Part shown: positions 1 to 6,483 of the stretch, one piece after another
How the letters are laid out: every line of letters begins with the position of its first letter
Position numbering within the stretch: the first letter of the stretch is position 1
Assembly: GCA_942492055.1 (NCBI GenBank)
Contig: CALODP010000011.1
Coordinates: forward strand, 1 to 6,800
Length of the DNA: 6,800 nucleotides
Direction: 5' to 3'
Source: CALODP01 sp942492055
Lineage (GTDB): Bacteria; Bacteroidota; Ignavibacteria; Ignavibacteriales; Melioribacteraceae
Notes under the pieces: model-generated
Database searches by the model: none
Told to the model about the DNA's origin: nothing
What the model saw: the letters and a program-made list of their open reading frames with translations, nothing else
Translations under genes and position numbers: made by a program

Positions 1-106
1 CCATTTCCGAAATTATCCCTCTTTCTTTCTAATTATTTCTCTTTTTACCCCTCTTTTTTATTACAATCGTTATATTGCCACTTTTGAAAACAAACTATTA
101 TTATTG
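1..106 (+). other. Pyrimidine-rich upstream region of the L,D-transpeptidase-like gene
   Basis: This leader is strongly T/C-rich on the + strand up to about position 60 and then becomes A/T-rich. I see no gene end, no clear sigma-70 -35/-10 pair and no Shine-Dalgarno sequence directly before the ATG at 107. It presumably holds the promoter of the downstream gene, but I cannot place it. A TATATT at 71-76 is the only -10-like hexamer, and no matching -35 element stands at the right distance. Confidence 0.35.
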
Positions 107-1393
107 ATGAAAAGCATTATTACATTACTGACGTTATTGACTACTTTACTTGTTTCCCTTCCGGCATACTCTCAAAATAGAGTTGATATTAATGATCTCA
201 AATCCGATTACGTGTTGAAGGAAAACAGAGATAATTTCAAAAAGGAATTGATTCAATCTGCCAAGAATGTTTTCAATTCAACTCCGGAAGATGGTACGGA
301 AAAACAATGGATATCTACATGGAGAGAGCTCGAGCTTGTTCTTTATAAATCGGATTTTGTTCTGGATGGATTGGGAAAAGCGGCGAAATATTTGCCCGAA
401 AGTTCCCGAAAATTTCAGAGAGCTTTCATTGAGGCGGTTATTACATTTTATCCCGATAAATTCTACAAAGAGATAATGGATCTCTATCAATCGACAAAAT
501 CAACATCGGTATTCTCTATTGCAGCGTATTATTTGGCAAAACATCCTACACTGCCGTTGCAAAATGAGACTATCGTTCATGAAATAGAAACTCGATTCCC
601 AAATTATGAGAACATAACGGAGCTCCGCTATTTGGCTTTCGATTTATCTAATGATCCCGATTCTTTGGTCAAACCACCTTTGGAAGATCTGTTAGGAAAC
701 AAATTCCAGGAAGGTAAAACAATTATCTATTCTATCCATCGAAAAGACAGACGCTATCACGGAATTACGATTATTAAAGGACCCGATGGAAAATTCGTTA
801 GAGATGATTCCGGGAAAATCGCGGCCATTCCGCAATTAGCCATTTCAACTTCCGGAATTCCGGGATACTTGAGTCAGGGGAATACTCCGCAAGGTGTTTT
901 CTCCGTTGTCGGATTTTACGTTTCCCCGACTGCCTCAATCGGCCCTTCTCCTTGTGTGTTGACCCGAATCGCCCACGAAGTCTCCACAAAAGTATTTTAT
1001 CACGGGAAAGCTTCATCGAAAAAATGGATACTGAAAGACTATAAAGATTTGCTACCTGATAGCTGGAAAAATTATCTCCCTATTTACGAATCTTTTTATG
1101 CGGGAAAAGCAGGAAGAAAGCTGATGGTAATGCACGGCTCAACCGACGACTTATCTTTCTATAAAGATCAGCTTTTTTATCCCATCACCCCATCGAAAGG
1201 ATGTTTGACAACAAAAGAGATTTGGGATGAGAATAACGGCAAGCTTAATGAAAGTGATCAGGTTAAGCTGATGAATACATTCTTTTCTACAAAACAGCTC
1301 TATGGTTTTTTGGTAGTTGTTGAGTTGGATAATAAAAAAGAACCGGTAACACTCGAAGAAGTACTACCGGTTATAAAATCCGTAGAAAAATAA
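107..1393 (+). CDS. Secreted L,D-transpeptidase-like (YkuD-type) protein
   Basis: This is probably an exported cell-wall enzyme of the YkuD-like fold, the family that makes or edits 3-3 peptidoglycan cross-links through a cysteine nucleophile. I chose ATG 107 (428 aa); a TTG directly before it at 104 would add one residue. Residues 2-23 form a Sec-type signal peptide: a Lys, a hydrophobic Leu/Thr/Val core, then a likely cleavage site after AYS. There is no lipobox cysteine. Residues about 24-200 form a helical-looking N-terminal region that I do not recognise. The C-terminal half carries the family hallmarks: NTPQGVFSV at 259-267 (the usual TPxG step), HGS at 343-345 and SKGC at 363-366, giving the catalytic His343 and Cys366 in the HG...SxGC order. 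The segment between TPxG and HG is longer than in compact L,D-transpeptidases, so the exact substrate is open. The fold assignment rests on motifs only. The gene converges on the ROK kinase gene. Confidence 0.72.
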   Translation: MKSIITLLTLLTTLLVSLPAYSQNRVDINDLKSDYVLKENRDNFKKELIQSAKNVFNSTPEDGTEKQWISTWRELELVLYKSDFVLDGLGKAAKYLPESSRKFQRAFIEAVITFYPDKFYKEIMDLYQSTKSTSVFSIAAYYLAKHPTLPLQNETIVHEIETRFPNYENITELRYLAFDLSNDPDSLVKPPLEDLLGNKFQEGKTIIYSIHRKDRRYHGITIIKGPDGKFVRDDSGKIAAIPQLAISTSGIPGYLSQGNTPQGVFSVVGFYVSPTASIGPSPCVLTRIAHEVSTKVFYHGKASSKKWILKDYKDLLPDSWKNYLPIYESFYAGKAGRKLMVMHGSTDDLSFYKDQLFYPITPSKGCLTTKEIWDENNGKLNESDQVKLMNTFFSTKQLYGFLVVVELDNKKEPVTLEEVLPVIKSVEK

Positions 1394-1400
1394 TTTTCTA
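1383..1400. terminator. AT-rich inverted repeat spanning two convergent stop codons
   Basis: TAGAAAA (1383-1389) and TTTTCTA (1394-1400) are perfect reverse complements around a 4-base loop (ATAA). The element covers the TAA stop of the upstream + strand gene (1391-1393) and the TAG stop of the - strand kinase gene (1398-1400). Its symmetry and its place between convergent genes suggest a bidirectional transcription stop. The stem has only two G-C pairs and no separate U-tract, so it would be a weak intrinsic terminator. Confidence 0.35.
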
Positions 1401-2366
1401 GGCGTCGCAGTTTAATTCGTGCCAGATAAGAGCGGCGGCGCCTAACACAGCAGCGTCCCCTTCGGCCAAACCGGACTGTAAGATTTTTATCTTTCCTTTA
1501 TAAACCCACAAAAGGTTATTTTCCAAATGCTTCTTTGTCGGATTCAAAATCAGATCGCCGGAATTTGCCAAGCCACCGAACAATACGAAAGCTTCCGGAC
1601 TCAGATATGCGGCAGCGTCAGCCATTGCCTGCCCTAGCAATTTTCCGGTAAATTTGAACGCGTCTTTTGCAATCTTATCACCGGCTATCGCGGCGTCATA
1701 TACCTTTTTCGCGGTCAGTTCTTCGAATGTAATCTCACGCAAAACCGAGCTTTCAGTACTATCGGCCAAAAGCTCAAAGACCGTTCTCTTTAATCCGGGG
1801 GCGGATACATAAGTTTCCAAACATCCTCTTTTACCGCAAGCGCATTTTCTTCCTTCGCAAACTACAGTTGTATGCCCCATCTCCCCGGCAAACCCGTCAT
1901 GCCCGTAAAGCAAATCGCCGTTTACTACAATACCGCTTCCGAGTCCTGTGCCTAGAGTAATCTGAACAAAATTCTTCATCCCTCTCGCGACACCGAATTT
2001 CATTTCACCAAGAGCGGCAGCGTTTGCGTCGTTTGTAACCGCTACTTCCACATTAAGATATTTTTTAACTTGAGCTTTTATGTCCACTACTCCCCAATTA
2101 AGGTTAGGTGGATTTTCAACTGTTCCGTCGTAATAATTCGCGTTCGGTGCTCCCACACCGGCACCTACAACTTCATACTTATCCTTGAAATCGGAGAATA
2201 TCTCCTCGAATTTCACAAATATTCTTCTGAATAGATCATCCGCCGGCTCTTGCGCGTTTGTAGGGATCGAACCTCGCGTTAAACATTTCCCATCCTTATC
2301 TACAATACCCAAAGCGGTATTTGTACCCCCGATGTCTATACCTAAAACGGCTCTGATTTTTCCCAT
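1398..2366 (-). CDS. ROK-family sugar kinase, probable glucokinase
   Basis: A cytosolic kinase of 322 aa that most likely phosphorylates glucose to glucose-6-phosphate for entry into glycolysis. Residues 9-19 hold the N-terminal phosphate-binding signature (GIDIGGTNTAL). TNDANAAALGE at 111-121 supplies the catalytic base Asp113. LGTGLGSGIV at 138-147 is the second phosphate motif. The ROK signature follows: GEMGH at 161-165 with the substrate-contacting Glu162 and zinc ligand His165, then C-A-C-G-K-R-G-C-L-E at 175-184 with zinc ligands Cys175, Cys177 and Cys182. FGGLANSG at 263-270 lies in the C-terminal nucleotide-binding part. The length is normal for the family and there is no N-terminal helix-turn-helix, so it is an enzyme and not a ROK repressor. 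The start codon has a good GAGGA sequence 7 bases upstream on the - strand. Other ROK substrates, such as N-acetylmannosamine, N-acetylglucosamine or fructose, cannot be excluded by motif alone. Confidence 0.9.
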   Translation of the reverse strand: MGKIRAVLGIDIGGTNTALGIVDKDGKCLTRGSIPTNAQEPADDLFRRIFVKFEEIFSDFKDKYEVVGAGVGAPNANYYDGTVENPPNLNWGVVDIKAQVKKYLNVEVAVTNDANAAALGEMKFGVARGMKNFVQITLGTGLGSGIVVNGDLLYGHDGFAGEMGHTTVVCEGRKCACGKRGCLETYVSAPGLKRTVFELLADSTESSVLREITFEELTAKKVYDAAIAGDKIAKDAFKFTGKLLGQAMADAAAYLSPEAFVLFGGLANSGDLILNPTKKHLENNLLWVYKGKIKILQSGLAEGDAAVLGAAALIWHELNCDA

Positions 2367-2662
2367 TATATTTCCTCGTATAAATTCCTTAAAACGACGC
2401 TAATATACGAAATATTTTGGGCTTTTCATTAGGAATCGGGACAATTCTATCTCTCCCGAATCGCTGAAAAGAGTCAAACTAAAAGTTTATCTCCCCAATA
2501 GCCTTAAACTTTGCGATGAGCTCGACTAACAGAAGAAATTTCAATAGAATCTAAGTGCTCTGTGGCTTAATATGGCACTTCATCCCGTGAATAAGACAAA
2601 ACATGATGAGAATGAGACACAATTACCTCCTAATTAAAGGAAAACAAACAAAATGCCGTACT
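2367..2662. other. Non-coding region upstream of the ROK kinase gene
   Basis: This stretch must hold the kinase promoter, read on the - strand. A TATATT (- strand, 2402-2407), about 36 bases before the start codon, could be a -10 element, but I see no convincing partner. A 6-bp inverted repeat, TCGGGA (2436-2441) and TCCCGA (2454-2459), encloses a 12-base loop. It has no U-tract and I cannot assign it a role. Nothing else recognisable is present. The region leads into the 21-bp repeat array. Confidence 0.4.
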
Positions 2663-2860
2663 GTAAGCCGTATATTCTTTATTGCATCATGTATCTACTA
2701 TTTTGCGTCATATATCTGGTATATATACTCATGTATCTGGTAAATGTATTCATATATATTACTCTTTGCATCAGATATATCCTATATATACTCACTTATC
2801 TGCTTTATTTATTCACTCATATTCTTCATATACTCATCCATATGCTATATCGCATCAATG
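2663..2860 (-). repeat. Left arm of a 21-bp repeat array, reverse orientation
   Basis: Eight consecutive 21-bp units start at 2684, 2705, 2726, 2747, 2768, 2789, 2810 and 2831. A more degenerate unit may occupy 2663-2683, and a final partial unit (GCATCAATG) reaches 2860. Their shared core reads roughly CATATATCTG on the + strand, which is the reverse complement of the right-arm core CAGATATATG, so these units point the opposite way. The first bases fall into two classes: GCATCA-like (units at 2684, 2705, 2768 and the partial unit at 2852) and TATTCA/TACTCA-like (the rest). Units here differ more from each other than those in the right arm, but none has gained or lost a base. The element matches no IS, CRISPR, REP or tRNA structure that I know. 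Confidence 0.85.
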
Positions 2861-3051
2861 CAATTTAGTAGATACATATTACAATTTGTCAGATATATGA
2901 TGCTATTTAGTAGATATGTAGTGCAATTTACTATATGGGTGATGCAATTTATCAGATATGTGTTACAATTTACCAGATATATAATGCTATTTATCAGATA
3001 TATGTTACAATTTATTAGATATGTGTTGCACTTTACCAGATACATGATGCA
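2683..3051. repeat. Giant imperfect palindrome formed by the two repeat arms
   Basis: The two arms meet at GCATCAATGC (2852-2861), a 4-bp stem with a 2-base loop whose axis lies between 2856 and 2857. The outer ends carry a perfect 14-bp inverted repeat: TGCATCATGTATCT at 2683-2696 against AGATACATGATGCA at 3038-3051. The midpoint of these outer copies is offset from the central axis by exactly half a unit, meaning one 21-bp register, as expected for two opposed arrays. The structure could extrude as a cruciform, fold as a long imperfect RNA hairpin, or present a series of protein-binding sites. None of these is shown by sequence alone. Confidence 0.75.
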
Positions 3052-3064
3052 AAATGGGATATAG
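2861..3064 (+). repeat. Right arm of a 21-bp repeat array, forward orientation
   Basis: Nine full 21-bp units start at 2861, 2882, 2903, 2924, 2945, 2966, 2987, 3008 and 3029, followed by a partial unit up to about 3064. The consensus is CAATTTAYCAGATATRTG plus three variable bases. Columns 1, 4-6, 10, 12, 13, 17 and 20 are invariant in the nine units. The units at 2903 and 2987 share CTA in place of CAA at the start, a hint of a higher-order four-unit (84-bp) duplication. There are no spacers, so it is not a CRISPR array. Because 21 is seven codons and the units lack stops in several frames, the array produces repetitive open frames on both strands that need not be genes. Confidence 0.9.
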
Positions 3065-3535
3065 GCCTATTTTCGCAACTTTCCCCCCTTCTATTCCCTT
3101 GATTTCTCTATTTTGATCACTTCATGGAGATGTCCTTTCGGATTTGAAAAACAAAGAGCTGTATTCTTTCCAATTCAATTATGTTATCTCCTTCCGGTGC
3201 CTCTTTTTTCCTTTTTCCGGCTTTCTTTAGGGAGATTTATTCATATTCGCCCGATTTCCATGGCAAATACATCATACCACTAGAGTTTATGACTATTAAG
3301 CGATAATATACTTTTACCTACGGTTATTCAGGTGTTTCTTTGAAGTTGTGTGCCCCTTTATTTTTCAAGCTTGCCAACTCACCATTTTCTTATGTTTTCG
3401 GCACGGCGAACAGACATCGGCATAATTGCCAAATAGCAATATTTTCTTTCTCCTACCAAATAATTTCTATTGCTAAATAGTTTTTTTCTCTAGATATTTT
3501 CCCGATTCAAAAATAACTTTATGTCATTTTTTCAA
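3065..3535. other. Non-coding region upstream of the kamA-like gene
   Basis: About 470 bases separate the repeat array from the ribosome binding site of the kamA-like gene. The first part (about 3070-3240) is rich in pyrimidine runs on the + strand. I find no open frame of more than a few codons with a start signal, no tRNA or rRNA, and no lysine riboswitch that I can recognise. The operon promoter presumably lies near 3430-3530, where the sequence becomes very AT-rich, but I cannot fix it. A pair of direct repeats there is listed separately. Confidence 0.45.
3425..3480 (+). promoter_or_regulatory. Paired ATTGCYAAATAG direct repeats, possible operator
   Basis: ATTGCCAAATAG (3425-3436) and ATTGCTAAATAG (3469-3480) match at 11 of 12 positions, with start points 44 bp apart, about four helical turns. 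The first copy continues into TTGC-N6-GCAA dyad symmetry (3427-3439ff). TAGCAATA (3434-3441) is also the exact reverse complement of TATTGCTA (3468-3475). The position, 66-121 bases before the kamA-like start, suits a regulator-binding site. The regulator is unknown, and chance in AT-rich DNA is a real alternative. Confidence 0.3.
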
Positions 3536-3544
3536 TGAGGATAG
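3536..3544 (+). promoter_or_regulatory. Shine-Dalgarno sequence of the kamA-like gene
   Basis: A GAGGATAG-type purine stretch ends just before ATG 3546 and supports this start over the in-frame ATG at 3558, four codons downstream. Confidence 0.6.
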
Positions 3545-3545
3545 A

Positions 3546-4799
3546 ATGAAAAAACTGATGGGCAAAATTGTCGCCCAAACTATTGAATTTGCCGAGGAAG
3601 ACGAGCCTCCATCCGGAAAGGCGGTTAACGCCAAAATTATCGATATCACATCCGCTCACCGAGACACCGATCTCGACTTAAATAACCGTGCCCGAAACTT
3701 CATCAGAGACTTTTTCCCTAAAACCACCTCCAAAGAATGGAATAACTGGAGATGGCAAATTAAAAACAGTATTACTGATTATGGCAAACTGAAAAGTATG
3801 CTGCGATTAAGTGAAGAAGAAAACTTTGCCGGATTCGGAAATCCGAACTCTCTTCCATTAAGAGTTACGCCTTACTACGCAAGTTTGCTCGTTGCTTCGA
3901 AGTACGGAAACCCGATTAGAAAAAGCGTTATCCCTACATCATTGGAACTCGTTGTTTCCCCGGCTGAAGAATCCGATCCGTTGGCTGAAGAGTCAACAAG
4001 TCCGACCCCCAATATTGTGCATCGCTATCCCGACAGAGTCCTCTTTTTGGCAACTAACTTCTGTTCAACCTATTGCAGATATTGTACCCGTTCACATATG
4101 GTAGCCAAAAACAGAACGCATCTTTCCAACGCAAATATTATGGAAGGGATAGAATACATTAAAGCTCATCATGAAATCAGAGACGTACTGATTTCCGGAG
4201 GTGATCCGCTTACAATGCCGGATCATCAGTTGGAATTTTTGCTCTCGAATATCAGAGCGATCCCTCATGTGGAAATAATACGTATCGGCTCCAAAGTACC
4301 GGCAGTTCTTCCGCAACGTATTACAAAGCAACTAGTGACCATACTGAAAAAATACCATCCGCTATGGATCAGTTTGCACTTTACTCATCCGGACGAAATA
4401 ACACCGGAAACTTCCAGGGCATGTAATATGCTTGCCGATGCCGGAATTCCTTTGGGAAGTCAAACTGTTTTGCTGAAAGGAATTAATGATAATGTTGAAA
4501 CAATGAAATCTCTGTTTCACAAATTGTTAATGAACCGTGTTCGCCCCTACTATATCTATCAATGTGATCCTATACTTGGATCCGGTCATTTCCGTACTCC
4601 GGTAAGTAAAGGAATAGAAATAATCGAAGGATTACGAGGGCACACAAGCGGATATGCTGTTCCCCATTTTGTAATTGACGCTCCGCACGGAGGAGGAAAA
4701 ATTCCTCTGATTCCTAATTATGTTCTTGGAAGAGAACCGGACTCAATCGTTTTGAGAAATTACGAAAACAAAATTTTCAGATATCCTGATACAGTATAA
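3546..4799 (+). CDS. kamA: KamA-family radical SAM enzyme, probable lysine 2,3-aminomutase
   Basis: This cytosolic enzyme (417 aa) most likely moves the alpha-amino group of L-lysine to carbon 3, giving beta-lysine, with S-adenosylmethionine, a [4Fe-4S] cluster and PLP. CSTYCRYC at 173-180 is the CxxxCxxC cluster motif (Cys173, 177, 180). Arg182 matches the clostridial residue that binds the substrate carboxylate. ISGGD at 216-220 is the SAM-contact motif. HGGGKIP holds the PLP lysine, Lys385. Asp341 (YIYQCD) and Asp378 (VIDAP) match in spacing and context the two aspartates that hold the lysine side-chain amine (Asp293 and Asp330 in the clostridial enzyme), which favours lysine over glutamate as substrate. 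Relative to that enzyme the N-terminus is about 48 residues longer. Only 32 residues follow Lys385 instead of about 79, so the C-terminal assembly segment is mostly missing. It is the first gene of an apparent operon with two ATP-grasp ligases, 57 bp upstream of the next start. Confidence 0.9.
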   Translation: MKKLMGKIVAQTIEFAEEDEPPSGKAVNAKIIDITSAHRDTDLDLNNRARNFIRDFFPKTTSKEWNNWRWQIKNSITDYGKLKSMLRLSEEENFAGFGNPNSLPLRVTPYYASLLVASKYGNPIRKSVIPTSLELVVSPAEESDPLAEESTSPTPNIVHRYPDRVLFLATNFCSTYCRYCTRSHMVAKNRTHLSNANIMEGIEYIKAHHEIRDVLISGGDPLTMPDHQLEFLLSNIRAIPHVEIIRIGSKVPAVLPQRITKQLVTILKKYHPLWISLHFTHPDEITPETSRACNMLADAGIPLGSQTVLLKGINDNVETMKSLFHKLLMNRVRPYYIYQCDPILGSGHFRTPVSKGIEIIEGLRGHTSGYAVPHFVIDAPHGGGKIPLIPNYVLGREPDSIVLRNYENKIFRYPDTV

Positions 4800-4856
4800 T
4801 AAACGATTGGAATCACTAAACAAACGTTCGCATAGAAAATATTCACAGAGGTTAAA

Positions 4857-5831
4857 ATGTTAATCGGATTAACTTACGATCTGATAGACGATTATTTGCA
4901 AATGGGCTTTTCCAAAGAAGAGGCTGCCGAATTTGACAAGCCGGAAACAATTGAAGGAATTGAAAAGGCTCTTAATACACTCGGTTACGAAACCGAGAGG
5001 ATAGGAAATATTTTCCAGCTTATGAACAAACTTACCGACGGAAAAAGATGGGATCTCGTATTCAATATTTCCGAAGGATATTTGGGATTTGCACGTGAAG
5101 CTCAGGTTCCGGCTGTTTTGGAAGCGTACAATATTCCTTATACTTTCAGCGATCCTTTGACATTATCCCTTACACTTCATAAGGCATTTACCAAAACATT
5201 GGTGAGAGAAGCAGGTGTTCCCACGGCGGATTTCCATGTAATAACGAAACCGGGAGAATTGGAGAAGTGTAATCTTAACTTCCCTATTTTCGCAAAACCT
5301 TTAGCCGAAGGGACCGGGAAAGGAATAAACCATCAATCGAAAATAGAAACGAATGATGAATTGAGAAAAACTTGTGAAAAACTATTGACTCAATTTAATC
5401 AACCTGTTTTGCTTGAAGAATACTTGCCGGGAAGAGAGTTTACCGTGGGTATAATCGGCACAGGTGATGATGCGAAGGCTATCGGTGTTATGGAAATAAT
5501 TTACAACAATAACGCGCCTCATAATTTTTACTCCTATCTTGTAAAGAGTGATTATCAGAAAATGGTCCGATACGAAAAGGCCGAAGGAGAATTGGTCAAA
5601 TGGATAAGTGATATTTCTCTCAAGGCATGGAGAGTAATCGGAGGAAGAGACGCCGGTAGAATTGACATTAAACTGGATCAAAATGATATCCCTAATTTTA
5701 TTGAGGCAAATCCGTTGGCCGGGCTGAATCCGAATGATTCGGATCTCCCTATTTTGGCCGGATTACACGGAATCGGATACAATGAATTGATTGAACTCAT
5801 CCTCAAGAGCACATTGAACAGGATAAACTAA
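4857..5831 (+). CDS. D-Ala-D-Ala-ligase-like ATP-grasp protein 1
   Basis: An ATP-dependent carboxylate-amine ligase of 324 aa that should join an amino acid to an amine through an acyl-phosphate. The core resembles Ddl: EAYNIPYTFSDP (89-100), HKAFTKTLVREAGVPTADF (108-126), the ATP-binding loop KPLAEGTGKG (147-156), LEEYLPGREFTVGIIG (186-201), FYSYLVK (224-230, like FYxYxxK in Ddl), DAGRIDIK (265-272) and EANPLAGLNP (283-292) with metal ligands Glu283 and Asn285. The N-terminus has no GGxSxExxVS motif, whose glutamate binds the first D-alanine in true Ddl, and PLAGLNP replaces the usual TxPGMT. The substrate is therefore probably not D-Ala plus D-Ala. AGAGG six bases before ATG 4857 supports the start. 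The gene lies 57 bp behind the kamA-like gene and one base before a second ligase, so cotranscription is likely. A role with beta-lysine is inferred from context only. Confidence 0.85.
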   Translation: MLIGLTYDLIDDYLQMGFSKEEAAEFDKPETIEGIEKALNTLGYETERIGNIFQLMNKLTDGKRWDLVFNISEGYLGFAREAQVPAVLEAYNIPYTFSDPLTLSLTLHKAFTKTLVREAGVPTADFHVITKPGELEKCNLNFPIFAKPLAEGTGKGINHQSKIETNDELRKTCEKLLTQFNQPVLLEEYLPGREFTVGIIGTGDDAKAIGVMEIIYNNNAPHNFYSYLVKSDYQKMVRYEKAEGELVKWISDISLKAWRVIGGRDAGRIDIKLDQNDIPNFIEANPLAGLNPNDSDLPILAGLHGIGYNELIELILKSTLNRIN

Positions 5832-5832
5832 G

Positions 5833-6483
5833 ATGGCTGAAAAAACAATAGTAATTCTATACAATAAACCCGGAGCAAAAGCAAATCCGGATGAAAACGA
5901 TGTTCTTGAGCAGGTGAATCTGGTTGAAGAAAATCTTTCTCTTCTCGGGTATGATGTAAAACAACTATCCTTTTCTTTTAAGATAAAAAAGGTTATTCGT
6001 GGTTTGAAAATTCTTAAGCCCGATATGGTTTTTAATCTGGTGGAATCTATTGATAATAAGGGAGAATTCATTTATTGGGCTCCTTCACTCCTTAACAAAA
6101 TGAAAATAAGATTCACAGGATGCGGACTCGAATCAATGTTTCTCACTTCGAATAAATTTTTGGCGAAAAAGATGATGAGAAGTGCCGGTATCCCTACGGC
6201 AAATTACTTTGCGACAAACCAAATTCATTTGTTGGAAAAGAGTAAAAAGTATATCGTTAAACCGATTTGGGAAGACGGATCCCTCGATTTGGACGAAGAA
6301 AATGTATTTACCCCGGATCAGCAAAAAGCGCTCAAAAGAATCTCTTCAATGCCCTCTTCACATTACTTTATAGAAGAGTATATTGACGGACGTGAATTCA
6401 ATATTTCCATGCTACAGGACGGAGAAAATATTATTGTACTTCCTCACGCCGGAAATAACTTTCGAGGGATTCGCCGAGAATAA
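5833..6483 (+). CDS. D-Ala-D-Ala-ligase-like ATP-grasp protein 2, N-terminal part as read
   Basis: This frame starts one base after the stop of ligase 1, with AGGATAA inside the upstream gene as ribosome binding site, and reads 216 aa. It shows FNLVE (67-71), TSNKFLAKKMMRSAGIPTANY (105-125), the ATP-binding KP of IVKPIWEDGS (141-150) and IEEYIDGREFNISML (180-194), the order seen in Ddl-like ATP-grasp proteins. After VLPHA (202-206) the family normally continues with an E-I-x-F motif. Here the frame instead gives ten unrelated residues and stops, while the expected motif sits one base over. So this is the front part of a gene interrupted by a one-base shift and not a complete short protein. 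As read, it lacks the catalytic C-terminal motifs and should be inactive. Like ligase 1 it lacks the GGxSxE motif of true Ddl. Its place behind ligase 1 suggests the two act in sequence or on related substrates. Confidence 0.8.
   Translation: MAEKTIVILYNKPGAKANPDENDVLEQVNLVEENLSLLGYDVKQLSFSFKIKKVIRGLKILKPDMVFNLVESIDNKGEFIYWAPSLLNKMKIRFTGCGLESMFLTSNKFLAKKMMRSAGIPTANYFATNQIHLLEKSKKYIVKPIWEDGSLDLDEENVFTPDQQKALKRISSMPSSHYFIEEYIDGREFNISMLQDGENIIVLPHAGNNFRGIRRE

Noticed and set aside
852..863. Perfect 12-bp palindrome CCGGAATTCCGG inside the L,D-transpeptidase-like gene
   Set aside because: The genes here use TCCGGA/TTCCGG codon pairs often, so a coincidental palindrome in coding sequence is the simplest explanation.
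2436..2459. TCGGGA...TCCCGA stem-loop as a terminator
   Set aside because: It lies upstream of the kinase gene with no gene ending nearby, the loop is 12 bases and no U-tract follows.
2845..3045. A - strand open frame with heptad repeats (NC..YL.) across the right arm
   Set aside because: It follows automatically from a 21-bp repeat without stops in that frame; there is no clear ribosome binding site and an overlapping + strand frame is just as open.
2663..3064. CRISPR array
   Set aside because: Units are contiguous with no unique spacers, are only 21 bp, change orientation midway, and no cas genes are visible.
2663..3064. Insertion sequence or transposon remnant
   Set aside because: There is no transposase-like frame and no target-site duplication flanking the array that I can see; the inverted ends belong to the repeat units themselves.
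3065..3545. Lysine riboswitch upstream of the kamA-like gene
   Set aside because: Lysine would be a logical ligand, but I could not find the conserved L-box core or a matching helix pattern in this AT- and pyrimidine-rich stretch.
4857..5831. Assigning ligase 1 as the housekeeping ddl gene
   Set aside because: The N-terminal D-alanine-binding motif is missing and the C-terminal loop differs; the operon partner is an aminomutase, not cell-wall genes.
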